A stretch of 64,000 nucleotides of DNA from Lacrimispora amygdalina (GCF_900205965.1 NZ_OAOF01000009.1:1-64000); one strand, 5' to 3'; counted from the stretch's first letter, positions 51,882-60,992 are shown. Program-made: numbers and translations. Notes: generated from the sequence alone by a model not told the origin.

Positions 51882-52262
51882 TTAACCTTTAATAATCGTA
51901 CGAAGTCTGCTGATATCACTGTTTAATGAATTCAGCTCATATTGATACTGCAGGGTAGTTCTTGCCAGTTCCACGTTCTCTACATCCATGTTGACATTAT
52001 TACCATCAATCCTTGCAGATTCCTCATTGGTATTTCGCACATGATATCTGGAGCCATCAATCGCCTTACCGACATCTGCAGAGGTTCCCCTCCTCGCTGC
52101 CCAAAGCCTGCTGCGAAATTCATCTTCGAAAGTCACATATCTGGCTTTATAGCCGGGAGTTTCACCATTGGCGATATTATTAAGTGTCGTCTGCTGCTTT
52201 GCCCACAAATAATCCAGAGATTTTTCCGCCATGGAAATGCTGTTCCCAAAAATTGCATTCAT
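51882..52262 (-). CDS. flgB: Proximal rod protein FlgB
   Basis: A 126-residue FlgB: MAEKSLDYLWAKQQTTLNNIANGETPGYKARYVTFEDEF at the start and GNNVNMDVENVELARTTLQYQYELNSLNSDISRLRTIIKG at the end. It is the first gene of the flagellar operon of 29 genes that runs left to cheD, with gaps mostly below 85 bases. Confidence 0.96.
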   Translation of the reverse strand: MNAIFGNSISMAEKSLDYLWAKQQTTLNNIANGETPGYKARYVTFEDEFRSRLWAARRGTSADVGKAIDGSRYHVRNTNEESARIDGNNVNMDVENVELARTTLQYQYELNSLNSDISRLRTIIKG

Positions 52263-52398
52263 CGGATTTGTTCCTCACTTTCATTTCTTCCGGCAATCTG
52301 CCATTATGTCGTTTTCAGACTGTTACAAAATGGTAAAAAATAGTTAAATTTTAACAGTCAAATGCAAAATCATTCATTTTTTGTAATTTTCTTACTCC

Positions 52399-52427
52399 AT
52401 TTTACATTTTATTACAAATATTGTCAA
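52399..52427 (-). promoter_or_regulatory. Sigma-A-type promoter of the main flagellar operon
   Basis: On the minus strand: TTGACA (52422-52427), 17-base spacer, TAAAAT (52399-52404), about 137 bases before flgB. The -35 is a perfect consensus. The leader is AT-rich and includes TTAAAATTTAA (a short palindrome near 52352). No sigma-28 box is present, fitting early-class expression. Confidence 0.75.
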
Positions 52428-52482
52428 GAAAGTTATAAGGATTCGACACAGTTTTTCGTAAGGAAAATTTATGAAATCGTAA

Positions 52483-52506
52483 AAAACCCCGTATTTACGG
52501 GGTTTT
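52483..52506. terminator. Bidirectional intrinsic terminator
   Basis: AAAACCCCGTA-TT-TACGGGGTTTT is a perfect 11-base stem with T- and A-runs. It insulates the flgB promoter from transcription entering from the right (the fliC side). Between it and the transposase relic, 52507-52936 is AT-rich with no gene visible. Confidence 0.85.
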
Positions 52507-52936
52507 CTGGGGTTTGGAAAGCTAAATTTTACCATAATTTTTATTGGAGCTGGGTAAATATGGGTTAATTTTTTGGCAGATTTTGTGTACATTATTCTAT
52601 TTTAGGTTACCATCTATTCTTTTAAATCATACTTTTATTGATGTATGTAACTATTTTACATTAATATTGCAAATTTTTTACGCAGTTTTAAAATAAATAC
52701 AATTGAAATGAGCTATGCTAAGATTTTAAAATATTACACCCTATGATGGAAATATGATAATAACCCTATTCTAGGAAAAACTGTCATCCTGATGCTTAGT
52801 AAAACGTTAACTCTGTATCCCCTGTGGAAAAAGGTTTTTGGAGCACTATATCTTGCTTACCTTTTCTCTTAAGCGGCTTTTTTGTGGGGTTGTACCTCCA
52901 ATCTTCAGACTTTTGGAAACCATCCATTATACTCAC

Positions 52937-53508
52937 TTAAACTTCCTGAGGTTGTTTCCATTAATGAATTTAGAGGCAATGCCTCTACCGGAAATTTTAG
53001 TGTATTCTTGTTGATCCTCCAAAGTAACTAATTCTGAATTTAATGCCAGACCGCACTCAGAGCCATCTGGCTGATTACTGGAGAAACCTTTCGAGAAAGT
53101 TAATGCTGAAAGTTTCAACCGATCACATGGCAATTAAAAACGTTCGTAAACGTCTCCAAAAGCCCATGCCTGTTTCTCCTAGAAAATACTATAAACGGAG
53201 CAGAAAACTGATTCTGACCCGCTATAAAAAACTGAAAGATGAGAATAAACAAGTCTGTGATCTAATGTTCCAGTATATTGATAATCTGTGCCTGGCACTT
53301 ATGAAGATAGAATGGTTTTATGACATCAACCAGTTAGAATCTTATAGTAAGCTACAGTAGGAATTGGATGATTGGATATTTAATGCAAGAGGATGCAGTA
53401 TTAAAGAATAAAAAAAATGTGCAAATCCCAGTCTTGGAGAAAAGAAATCTCAAATGCCTTTAAATATATAATCAAAAACGGGGTCACAGGTTATTTGGCA
53501 TGCCCATA
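52937..53508 (+). pseudogene. Decayed ISL3-family transposase
   Basis: Pieces of an ISL3-type DDE transposase appear in order but in shifted frames: LPEVVSINEFRGNA (from about 52942; family LP-v-sIDEF-G), TQSHLADYWRNLSRK (from about 53055), AIKNVRKRLQKPMPVSPRKYYKRSR and ENKQVCDLMFQYIDNL (53130-53300), ELDDWIFNARGCSIKE after an in-frame stop (to about 53410), and SWRKEISNAFKYIIKNG in another frame (53430-53490). The first catalytic Asp is replaced by Asn, and several stops are present. No terminal inverted repeats were found. It is transcribed opposite to its neighbours. Confidence 0.8.
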
Positions 53509-53607
53509 AATAGCATATAGTAGAACGAACCATTGAAACAGCTCTAAACGTAAGTAGGGAGCGGGATTCATAGGAATCCTACCCCAACTATTGACAAAAA
53601 GCCAAAA

Positions 53608-53644
53608 CTATAAGGCCTCCCAAACATCTTAGGAGACCTTATAG
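53608..53644 (-). terminator. fliC terminator
   Basis: CTATAAGG (53608-53615) pairs with CCTTATAG (53637-53644), and CTCC pairs with GGAG inside. On the minus strand TTTTGGCTTTTTG follows. It lies 26 bases after the fliC stop and would let the flagellin transcript end alone. Confidence 0.8.
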
Positions 53645-53669
53645 TATATATTTATTGATTATATATTAA

Positions 53670-55133
53670 TTACTTTAATAACTGAAGAACACCCTGTGGA
53701 GTCTGATTTGCCTGAGCAAGCATAGACTGAGATGCCTGTACTAAGATATTGTTCTTGGTATAGTTCATCATTTCCTTAGCCATATCTACATCACGAATAC
53801 GGCTTTCAGCTGCTGTCATGTTCTCTGACGTTACACTCAGGTTATTGATGGTATGCTCCAGACGGTTCTGAAGAGCACCGAGATCACCACGAGTTGAGGA
53901 AACAGTATTGATTGCATCCTTAATCAACTGTACTGCTGATTTTGCACCTGATTGTGTGGATAAATCAACACTACTGATACCAAGTGAAGAAGAACTCATA
54001 CTTCCAACTTTTACGCTCAACTGATTGAAATCATCAGCTGTATCGCCAATCTGAAGGCTTAAACCATCTTTCATTGCAACATCTGTTTTAGTAAATACTA
54101 ATGTATCTGTACCACTTACAGTTGTTGAGATGCCATATTTTTTTAACTGCTCAGACACAGCTTCTGGTTGTCCAGCGGCAGCAACCTGACCATTATCTGT
54201 GTAAAGCCCAATATAACCATCTGCAATTGTATCTCCCTGTTTTGCAATCTGGAAATTTTTACCATCAACAGTGAACTTTGCATCTGCTGCAGTAAATTGA
54301 AGTTCGATTTTTGCATCAGTACCAGCACTTGCCGCATCCATAGATTGATCAGCTCCACCAATCTTAAGACCTGTAATCTTAAAACCATTATCTCCAGTAT
54401 TACCATCTGTAAATGTCAGCTTCCCACTATTGACAGTTACCTCAAAAGCTCCATTTGATGCCTTATTTAATGCATCAGCAATTGCCGGTGCAGACGTTGT
54501 CTCATCCGTACCAGTAGGATCAGTAGCCATTACTTTAATTGTCTTATTATTGCCATTTTTATCTAAATAACTTACTTCTACTTCCGTGGGGGTACCTGCA
54601 GTAAGTGTAGGAACAACGTTAGTAGTAGCCTGTGATCCTGATGTAGCTACCACATCAGTTTTTGTTATGTTAGAAGTATTAGTAATATTACCAACACCTT
54701 TACCACCAGCTAAAGAACCATCTAATAAGTTGATTCCGTTGAAGTTTGTGCTATCAGAGATACGATCAATCTCACTCTTTAATGAAGAAACTTCTTTCTG
54801 AAGATTTTCTCTATCAACAGCATCCTGATATGTTCCGTTAGCGGACTGATCAGCTAACTCAACCATACGATTTAACATAGAATGAACTTCTGTTAATGCA
54901 CCCTCAGCTGTCTGAATCAGAGAAATACCGTCGTTCGCATTCTTGGTAGCTGTCTCAAGCCCTGTGATCTGTGCTCTCATCTTCTCAGATATAGCAAGAC
55001 CAGCTGCGTCATCACCTGCGCGGTTGATTCTGTAACCAGAAGATAATTTCTCAAGGTTCTTAGATACGGATGAATTGTTGCTTCCTAACTGTCTGTAAGA
55101 GTTTAAAGCTGCGATATTGTGCTGAATTCTCAT
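53670..55133 (-). CDS. fliC: Flagellin FliC
   Basis: A 487-residue flagellin. The N-terminal D0/D1 ([56 protein letters not shown]) and C-terminal D1/D0 ([38 protein letters not shown], then [25 protein letters not shown]) are conserved. The middle (about 150-390) is variable and rich in Thr, Ser and Asn, a possible glycosylation surface. It is expressed alone between a sigma-28 promoter and its own terminator. AAGGAGG lies 8 bases before the start and is likely masked by CsrA. Confidence 0.98.
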   Translation of the reverse strand: MRIQHNIAALNSYRQLGSNNSSVSKNLEKLSSGYRINRAGDDAAGLAISEKMRAQITGLETATKNANDGISLIQTAEGALTEVHSMLNRMVELADQSANGTYQDAVDRENLQKEVSSLKSEIDRISDSTNFNGINLLDGSLAGGKGVGNITNTSNITKTDVVATSGSQATTNVVPTLTAGTPTEVEVSYLDKNGNNKTIKVMATDPTGTDETTSAPAIADALNKASNGAFEVTVNSGKLTFTDGNTGDNGFKITGLKIGGADQSMDAASAGTDAKIELQFTAADAKFTVDGKNFQIAKQGDTIADGYIGLYTDNGQVAAAGQPEAVSEQLKKYGISTTVSGTDTLVFTKTDVAMKDGLSLQIGDTADDFNQLSVKVGSMSSSSLGISSVDLSTQSGAKSAVQLIKDAINTVSSTRGDLGALQNRLEHTINNLSVTSENMTAAESRIRDVDMAKEMMNYTKNNILVQASQSMLAQANQTPQGVLQLLK

Positions 55134-55141
55134 GTGTTTTT

Positions 55142-55178
55142 CCTCCTTGAATATGTATCAGGGAAATCCTTTTCCCTG
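55142..55178 (-). promoter_or_regulatory. CsrA-binding region in the fliC leader
   Basis: On the transcript, the hairpin CAGGGAAA-AGGA-TTTCCCTG (55159-55178) shows AGGA in a four-base loop over an eight-pair stem. It lies 10 bases before the Shine-Dalgarno AAGGAGG (55142-55148), whose GGA is a second site. A stem-loop site plus a site over the ribosome-binding sequence is how CsrA represses hag in Bacillus. With fliW and csrA in the same window, this marks the flagellin homeostasis switch. Confidence 0.75.
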
Positions 55179-55376
55179 CATGATAGTACGCTTTCTGGTT
55201 TACCAGATAAACGTTAAGATGTTTGAAACCTCTGCGGGGTACCGGCCGCGTGGCGGGTTTCATAAAAAATACTGACACTTGTGTCTGCAAGAAGCCTGTC
55301 CAATGAACTGCCGCCGCAAAATCAGGAAAAATCCGCTTTGCAGAAGATACTCACCAACATCTTCCTTTCACATACT

Positions 55377-55404
55377 TTATCGAAAGAATGATTAAAAAAG
55401 TTAA
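55377..55404 (-). promoter_or_regulatory. Sigma-28-type promoter of fliC
   Basis: On the minus strand: TTAACTTT (55397-55404), 11-base spacer, TTTCGATAA (55377-55385). It gives a leader of about 235 bases with several short hairpins (GAAGAT/ATCTTC, GACAC/GTGTC, GAAACC/GGTTTC, TCTGGT/ACCAGA) before the CsrA hairpin. The remaining 55405-55552 is the upstream region of the divergent glycosyltransferase, with only a TATAAT (55466-55471) and no good -35. Confidence 0.75.
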
Positions 55405-55552
55405 GTCGTTTTTTGTAAATTTTTAAATATTTTTTCATTCATTCAATGAATCAGGACAACAGCCATATAATAAAGTGATACCCCATACCAGGCAGCACCA
55501 TCAGACCGTTTTTCGTGCATGATGCCGCCTTTCATTAAAGAAGGAACACATT

Positions 55553-57370
55553 ATGACGCACAAATTTTTAAACTTAGATACTGCATCAGCCAATGACCCC
55601 TTAAATTCATGGAAGAAGATAATTCAAAACCAGAAATTCCTGCTGCATATAGCCACAACACTGCTCCCCACACTGCCCCATCAGGACTCCCGACTCCTGA
55701 CCGGCCGGCTTCAGATAATCAAGTCCCTGCTGACTAATTTAGAGCCCGCATTAGAGGACCCTGCATTACAAAAAATTCCAATCTCTTTCCATGCCATGTA
55801 TCACAACATAAGCTGGACAATTGACAAACTCACATCACTGATTCGAAACAACAACTGGGAGAAGGCCGCCGCACTAACTGAATATCAGCTGATCCCATTT
55901 CTTCAGGAATGGCTGGAAGACACCTACTTCTGGATGATCATCTATCCGGATAAAGCAAAAATGAATGAATATTATAAAACTGAATTTATTGAAAACCACC
56001 AAAACACCTACAGCAGCAGAGGGGAAAAATACCTTATTTCAATCATGATACCTGTTTATAACAAACTGGAATATACAAAGAAATGTCTGGACAGTCTTTT
56101 CCGGAATACAGACTTAACCAAATACCCCTGTGAACTAATCCTGTTAAACGACGGTTCTACCGACGGGACAGAGGAATACTTTGAAAGCCTTGGAATCACA
56201 AAAGTAATAACTCTTAAAGAGAATGTAAAAGCAATGATCTTTAATCTGTTATACCGCGTATGCGAAGGCAGATACGCAGCCTTTGTCAATAACGACACCA
56301 TTCTTACAGACCGGTGGCTGAATAATCTCCTCACCTGCCTGCAGCATTATCCTAATGCCATCATGGCGGTCCCCAGCACTCCAAACACCAGCAACCGTCA
56401 GGGAATGATCGCAAATTTTACACCTGAAAATGCAGAAGAGACAGCCAGAAGCCATAATAATCCCTGCCCATATCTTTGGGAGGAAAAATGCAGACTGATG
56501 CCTGTGATCGCATTGTACGATGTAGAGAAAGTGAATAAAATTGGATTTGCAGACCGTTATTTCCATACCATGGAATTCTGGGATGATGATTTCAGTCTGC
56601 GTGCAAGAAGAGCGGGCTTCCAGCAGATTCTCTGCAAGGACACCTGGTGCTACCATTATGGCAGTGTTACCGGCAAAGAGGACCAGATTAACCATCAGTC
56701 TATTTTTAACGGGCGGGCTCTGTTTCAGTTAAAATACAATCTCGATCCATGGGGAAATAACTTCTGTTATGATCCTTACCAGCTGACTCATATAGAACCA
56801 ACCATTGCGCAGCAGCCAGAGAATATATCCATGCTCGCCATTGATCCCGGTTATGGAGCAGATGTGCTGCAGCTTAAAACCCAGCTCAGGAGAATGAAAA
56901 AAGAAAGCTCCTTTGCCTTCCTTATCAATGATGCTGCTCTTGCAGATGATCTGCGTCCATTTCACAGCCCTGTTTACGTGTCTCCTTCCGTCTTTGAAAC
57001 ACATAAACAGATACCAAAAGGCAGATACAACTATATCAGCCTTGGCAGGGATTTAACTCTTTATCCGGATTATAAAGAGCTGCTTCGCGCATGCTCGGAG
57101 CAGTTAGAAACTGGCGGGGTCATATATTTCTATGTGGCAAATCCCTACGCCTACCATTTAAAACAGGAGCTGACAGAAGAACGGCTGATGAACGGGAAAG
57201 CTTCCCTGTTACTCATTAATCTTCAGGAGCTATTGTCTCTGCTTAACAGCCTCAGATTAAAGCCTCAGCTGAGTGCCATTCCGGACGACGCTACACCGCC
57301 AAAAGAGCAAAAAGGCGGTAATACGGAACATCCGGACCGCTATTTCCTAATCTGCGAAAAACAGGGGTAA
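55553..57370 (+). CDS. Family 2 glycosyltransferase, with methyltransferase-like C-terminus
   Basis: A 605-residue cytosolic protein. Residues 1-155 are helical. A GT2 domain lies at about 160-400: ISIMIPVYNKLEYTKKCLDSLF, LLNDGSTDGT and VNNDTILTDRWLNNLL, with the acidic metal-site region and WDDDF late. The last 170 residues show a weakened SAM-methyltransferase pattern (MLAIDPGYGADVLQLK; ETGGVIYFYVANP). It is divergent from fliC, a common place for flagellin-glycosylating enzymes. The acceptor is inferred, not shown. Confidence 0.82.
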   Translation: MTHKFLNLDTASANDPLNSWKKIIQNQKFLLHIATTLLPTLPHQDSRLLTGRLQIIKSLLTNLEPALEDPALQKIPISFHAMYHNISWTIDKLTSLIRNNNWEKAAALTEYQLIPFLQEWLEDTYFWMIIYPDKAKMNEYYKTEFIENHQNTYSSRGEKYLISIMIPVYNKLEYTKKCLDSLFRNTDLTKYPCELILLNDGSTDGTEEYFESLGITKVITLKENVKAMIFNLLYRVCEGRYAAFVNNDTILTDRWLNNLLTCLQHYPNAIMAVPSTPNTSNRQGMIANFTPENAEETARSHNNPCPYLWEEKCRLMPVIALYDVEKVNKIGFADRYFHTMEFWDDDFSLRARRAGFQQILCKDTWCYHYGSVTGKEDQINHQSIFNGRALFQLKYNLDPWGNNFCYDPYQLTHIEPTIAQQPENISMLAIDPGYGADVLQLKTQLRRMKKESSFAFLINDAALADDLRPFHSPVYVSPSVFETHKQIPKGRYNYISLGRDLTLYPDYKELLRACSEQLETGGVIYFYVANPYAYHLKQELTEERLMNGKASLLLINLQELLSLLNSLRLKPQLSAIPDDATPPKEQKGGNTEHPDRYFLICEKQG

Positions 57371-57395
57371 CCGCCCCCTCTATTCAACTAAAAAG

Positions 57396-57439
57396 CCGTT
57401 AAGGAGCCGGACCGGTTCATTGGTCCAACTCCTTAACGG
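57396..57439. terminator. Terminator between the glycosyltransferase and yjfB
   Basis: CCGTTAAGGAG and CTCCTTAACGG form an 11-pair stem, with GGACC/GGTCC extending inside. On the minus strand CTTTTTAG follows. It serves the convergent ends of the glycosyltransferase and yjfB genes. Confidence 0.85.
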
Positions 57440-57451
57440 TTGATACTTCTC

Positions 57452-57643
57452 TTACACTCTTACATCAACATACTGTCCTAAACCAGTTGCCTTGATCTGG
57501 TTTGGAGCTGCCGCATCCATCATCTTTAAAAGATCGGCTGCCTGCGCTTCCTGGTTATTCATTGCCTTTTTGGTAACGCTTAAGCTGGCACTCTGTTGAA
57601 GCTTAGCAGAACTTAGCTGCATACTCATTGCTGCAATATCCAT
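57452..57643 (-). CDS. yjfB: YjfB family putative motility protein
   Basis: A 63-residue protein with the YjfB motif (MDIAAMSMQLSSAKLQQSASLSVTKKAMNNQEAQAADLLKMM) and short C-terminal tail LGQYVDVRV. The family is part of SigD regulons in Bacillus; function unknown. Good ribosome site (GAAAGGAG). A sigma-28-like promoter precedes it. Confidence 0.88.
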   Translation of the reverse strand: MDIAAMSMQLSSAKLQQSASLSVTKKAMNNQEAQAADLLKMMDAAAPNQIKATGLGQYVDVRV

Positions 57644-57696
57644 ATCATTCTCCTTTCAAATCACATGTCTTAAGAAATCATGGTTCAACACTATTT

Positions 57697-57724
57697 ATAT
57701 CGGCATTTTTCACCCAGCACATAA
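57697..57724 (-). promoter_or_regulatory. Sigma-28-type promoter of yjfB
   Basis: On the minus strand: TTATGTGC (57717-57724), 11-base spacer, TGCCGATAT (57697-57705). The -10 differs from consensus in the last base. The -35 starts 4 bases past the stop of the histidine-kinase gene. Confidence 0.62.
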
Positions 57725-57728
57725 GTCA

Positions 57729-59267
57729 TTATCCCTGTTCCTGATAACAGTCGAGGGTAAACCAGAATTCTACCCCTCCTTTTACATTTCTAACACCACA
57801 GGTTTTATTATGGGAATCAATAATGGCTTTTACAATGGAAAGCCCGATACCGCTGCCACCATATTCCCGGGTATGAGCCTTATCCACTTTGAAAAATTTC
57901 GTCCAGAGTTTCGAGATATCTTCTTCCGGAATGTTCTGTCCTGTGTTAAATACAGTTACCAGAGCCTCTTTTCCGTTCTCTTCTGCAGTAATAATAATCT
58001 CCCGCTCTCCGTCCAGATGATTAAGCGCATTATTTAAATAATTGGTGATCACTTCTTCTATTTTAAATTCATCAGCGTAAACACGGATCTTATCAAAGGT
58101 CTCCAGCTTCACCTTTGCCTCTTTCTGCTGAATCAATATTCCGGCAGAGCCAATGACTCCACGAATCAGTTCCGTTAAATCAAAGCATTCCAGCTGCAGA
58201 TCATCATTACCGAATTCGAGAGCTGTGAGATTTAACAGCTGACGGACCATTTTATTCATCTTATTGGCCTCATCCATGATTACCTCACAGTAATAATCCC
58301 TGCTCTCCGGATCTTCTGCCATTCCCTCTGTTAAACCTTCCGCATATCCCTGAATAAGGGCAATTGGGGTTTTAAGCTCATGGGAGACATTGGCAATGAA
58401 ATCCTTTCGCATCTCATCGATCTTTACCTTCTCTTCAATATCCTTCTGCAATTCCTCATTGGCGCTGCGAAGCTGTCCGATGGTATCTTTAAGCCGGTCG
58501 GACAACTGGTTCATACTGTTGCCCAGAATACCGATCTCATCTTTTTCATCACCGGTATATTTTGCCTCAAAGTCCAGACCAGACATCTTCTCGGATAAAT
58601 TTGCCAGCTGCAGTATGGGGGTTGTGATACGCTTGGTCGTAAAATAGATAAACAAACTGCCTATAATCAAAGCCATAGAACCCACATATGCCAGGAACTG
58701 GTTTGACAAAGCCACACTGTCCCGGATGCTGGACAACGGTATGGAGATCAAAAAAATAGTTTTATTATCTGAAAAATACCCCCAGCTTTCCAGGTAATAG
58801 GAATCCGAACGTTTGTCGTAGGTTTTCTGAATAATATAATTTTCGTATTTTTTTAACACGCTGGCCTGGGGCATATCTTTGCCGAAAATGTAATCCTCTA
58901 CCCTGTTCTTTAAGAACTGGGGGTCACCGCTTGTGAACATCAGATAGTCATCGGTGGTGCTGTCAATTAAGACCATCATTAAATTATATTTTTCACCCAT
59001 TGTCCGGAACATCTTCTGGACGGGACCCTCATTTTTGTAATCAGGATTATAGGTATCATGGTAGTACCGGATAATCCCCTTCCCGCTTTCATTGGCCTGG
59101 GCGACCACCTGATCGATCTCTGTGTAGGCCATCTCCAGTATGCGGACCTTGGCTCTGGTATAAAAGCTCTCCAAAAACAGGTTATTCACGCACCAGGTGC
59201 ACAGAAGGACAAACGCCATAAGACAGACAAACACGATGGCGAAACGCGCTTTTATGGAATGCTTCAT
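57729..59267 (-). CDS. Membrane sensor histidine kinase
   Basis: A 512-residue kinase with membrane helices at about 9-31 and 191-211, an extracytoplasmic domain between them, HAMP (about 212-265), HisKA with phospho-His H296 in VSHELKTPIALIQGYAEG, and HATPase with N-box NYLNNALNHL and G-box GGSGIGLSI. It lies 17 bases after its regulator. The stimulus is unknown and no motility link is visible beyond position. Confidence 0.93.
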   Translation of the reverse strand: MKHSIKARFAIVFVCLMAFVLLCTWCVNNLFLESFYTRAKVRILEMAYTEIDQVVAQANESGKGIIRYYHDTYNPDYKNEGPVQKMFRTMGEKYNLMMVLIDSTTDDYLMFTSGDPQFLKNRVEDYIFGKDMPQASVLKKYENYIIQKTYDKRSDSYYLESWGYFSDNKTIFLISIPLSSIRDSVALSNQFLAYVGSMALIIGSLFIYFTTKRITTPILQLANLSEKMSGLDFEAKYTGDEKDEIGILGNSMNQLSDRLKDTIGQLRSANEELQKDIEEKVKIDEMRKDFIANVSHELKTPIALIQGYAEGLTEGMAEDPESRDYYCEVIMDEANKMNKMVRQLLNLTALEFGNDDLQLECFDLTELIRGVIGSAGILIQQKEAKVKLETFDKIRVYADEFKIEEVITNYLNNALNHLDGEREIIITAEENGKEALVTVFNTGQNIPEEDISKLWTKFFKVDKAHTREYGGSGIGLSIVKAIIDSHNKTCGVRNVKGGVEFWFTLDCYQEQG

Positions 59268-59284
59268 TCACTCACCTCTACTGA

Positions 59285-59959
59285 TTATGTTACCTCAAAT
59301 TTATAGCCCATTCCCCAGATCGTCCTGATGTAATCTCCTTTATCTCCCATTTTACTTCTTAATTTCTTTACATGGGTATCAATGGTTCTTGCATCGCCAA
59401 AATAATCATAGTTCCATACATTATTTAAGATTTTCTCTCTGGATAGAGCAATTCCCTGATTTTCCAGGAAATATGCCAGAAGCTCAAATTCTTTATAGCT
59501 TAATTCAATGTCCTTTCCCTCGATTGTAACCTGATGTGCCACCTTATCAATGCAGATGCCGCCTATTTCCACAGAATCTGTATTAACGGCATTGCTGCGC
59601 CTTAATATGGCCTCTACACGGGCAACCAGGATCTTGGGGCTGAATGGCTTTGCAATGTATTCATCAACGCCTAATTCAAAGCCCTGAAGCTCATCCCGCT
59701 CCTCTGTTCTGGCTGTCAGCATGATGATCGGAACCTGGGAATATTTGCGGATGGTCTTGCAGGTCTCCCACCCATCCATTTTGGGCATCATCACATCCAG
59801 GATAATCAGCACAATATCCTTCTGTTCAAAAAATATGTCAACTGCTTCTTCTCCATTGGATGCTTCCACAACGGTAAATCCTTTTACACTGAGAAAATCC
59901 TTAACCAGTTTCCGCATTCTGGCTTCATCATCTACCACTAATATTTTTAACTGTTCCAT
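59285..59959 (-). CDS. OmpR/PhoB-type response regulator
   Basis: About 224 residues from the ATG at 59959 (GGGAGG 6 bases upstream; the longer frame lacks a site). Receiver with VVDDE, Asp in IILDVMMPKMDG and Lys in IAKPF, then a winged-helix DNA-binding domain (LSREKILNNVWNYDYFGDARTIDTHVKKLRSKMGD). It pairs with the histidine kinase next in the operon. Confidence 0.96.
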   Translation of the reverse strand: MEQLKILVVDDEARMRKLVKDFLSVKGFTVVEASNGEEAVDIFFEQKDIVLIILDVMMPKMDGWETCKTIRKYSQVPIIMLTARTEERDELQGFELGVDEYIAKPFSPKILVARVEAILRRSNAVNTDSVEIGGICIDKVAHQVTIEGKDIELSYKEFELLAYFLENQGIALSREKILNNVWNYDYFGDARTIDTHVKKLRSKMGDKGDYIRTIWGMGYKFEVT

Positions 59960-60095
59960 AAAAAACCTCCCGAAATCAGATCTCAACTGTTTTCCAGTAT
60001 TACTGAAACATATTGTACCAAATTGATAGCAGAATATCTACATTTTCACAGAGATTTCACACCATTTGCCAATTTACCTCCTGAAATGCAAAAAA

Positions 60096-60127
60096 CAGGC
60101 AGATGCCCATATAAAAGCATCTGCCTG
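60096..60127 (-). terminator. kduI terminator
   Basis: CAGGCAGATGC and GCATCTGCCTG form an 11-base perfect stem with a ten-base loop. On the minus strand six T follow (60090-60095). It lies just after the kduI stop. Confidence 0.88.
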
Positions 60128-60149
60128 TCCAATCTTATCTTATCCTATC

Positions 60150-60992
60150 TTATCTTAATTCAGTTGTAGGAATGGTGTCCATATCATCAAATGCCTGGTT
60201 CTCACCGCCCATTGCCCATACGAAGGTATAATTGCTTGTACCTGCTCCGGAATGGATGCTCCAGGATGGGCTGATTACTGCCTGCTCATTCTGCATAACG
60301 ATGTGTCTTGTCTCATTGCCTTCGCCCATCATGTGGAATACCACATTGTTCTCCGGAATCTCGAAGTACATATAAACTTCCATACGTCTTTCATGAGTAT
60401 GAGACGGCATGGTGTTCCATACACTGCCCGGATCTAAAACGGTCATTCCCATGGATAACTGGCAGGTCTCAAGTACATCCGGATGGATGAACTGGTTGAT
60501 CACACGCTTATTGGAAGTTTCCATTGCGCCCAGCGGCTTCTTGGCAGCCTTCTCAATCGGAATAAAGGTAGTCTTGCAGGACTTGTGGGCCGGAGCACTT
60601 ACCATATAGAATTTAGCTGGGTTTGATGCGTCATCACTGGAGAATAATACTTCTTTGGTTCCCTTTGTGATGTATAAGCAGTCTTTATATCCCATGCTGA
60701 ATTCTTCTCCATCTGCCTTGATCTTTCCGGATCCGCCGATGTTGAAGATACCGATCTCTCGTCTTTCAAGGAAAAAGCTTGTACCAAAGTTTTTCCAGAT
60801 ATCAATTCCCTTGTCAATGGAAACAGTTTCTGTTGTTGGCATACAGCCCAGTGTTACCATACGGTCCACATGGGAGTAAACAGCTACCACTTCATTGGCA
60901 ACATATAAGTTCTCAATTAAAAATTCGTTTCTGGTTTCTTCTGTTGTATAACGTTTGAAATCTTTCTGATTTGCAGAGTAACGAATATCCAT
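60150..60992 (-). CDS. kduI: 5-keto-4-deoxyuronate isomerase KduI
   Basis: A 280-residue cupin enzyme of pectin/uronate breakdown that isomerises 5-keto-4-deoxyuronate to 3-deoxy-hexulosonate. Family blocks: RYSANQKDFKRYTTEETRNEFLIENLY, MPSHTHERRMEVYMYFEIPE (metal-binding His/Glu) and WSIHSGAGTSNYTFVWAMGGEN. It stands alone between its own terminator and the chemoreceptor gene and has no role in motility. Confidence 0.96.
   Translation of the reverse strand: MDIRYSANQKDFKRYTTEETRNEFLIENLYVANEVVAVYSHVDRMVTLGCMPTTETVSIDKGIDIWKNFGTSFFLERREIGIFNIGGSGKIKADGEEFSMGYKDCLYITKGTKEVLFSSDDASNPAKFYMVSAPAHKSCKTTFIPIEKAAKKPLGAMETSNKRVINQFIHPDVLETCQLSMGMTVLDPGSVWNTMPSHTHERRMEVYMYFEIPENNVVFHMMGEGNETRHIVMQNEQAVISPSWSIHSGAGTSNYTFVWAMGGENQAFDDMDTIPTTELR

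Noticed and set aside
53043..53360. 105-codon plus-strand frame as an intact basic protein
   Set aside because: It continues in other frames as ISL3 transposase pieces, has an in-frame stop before the next conserved block, and lacks the N-terminal domain, so it is a relic.
54143..54406. Additional minus-strand frame inside fliC
   Set aside because: Shadow frame of the flagellin variable region; no start signal.
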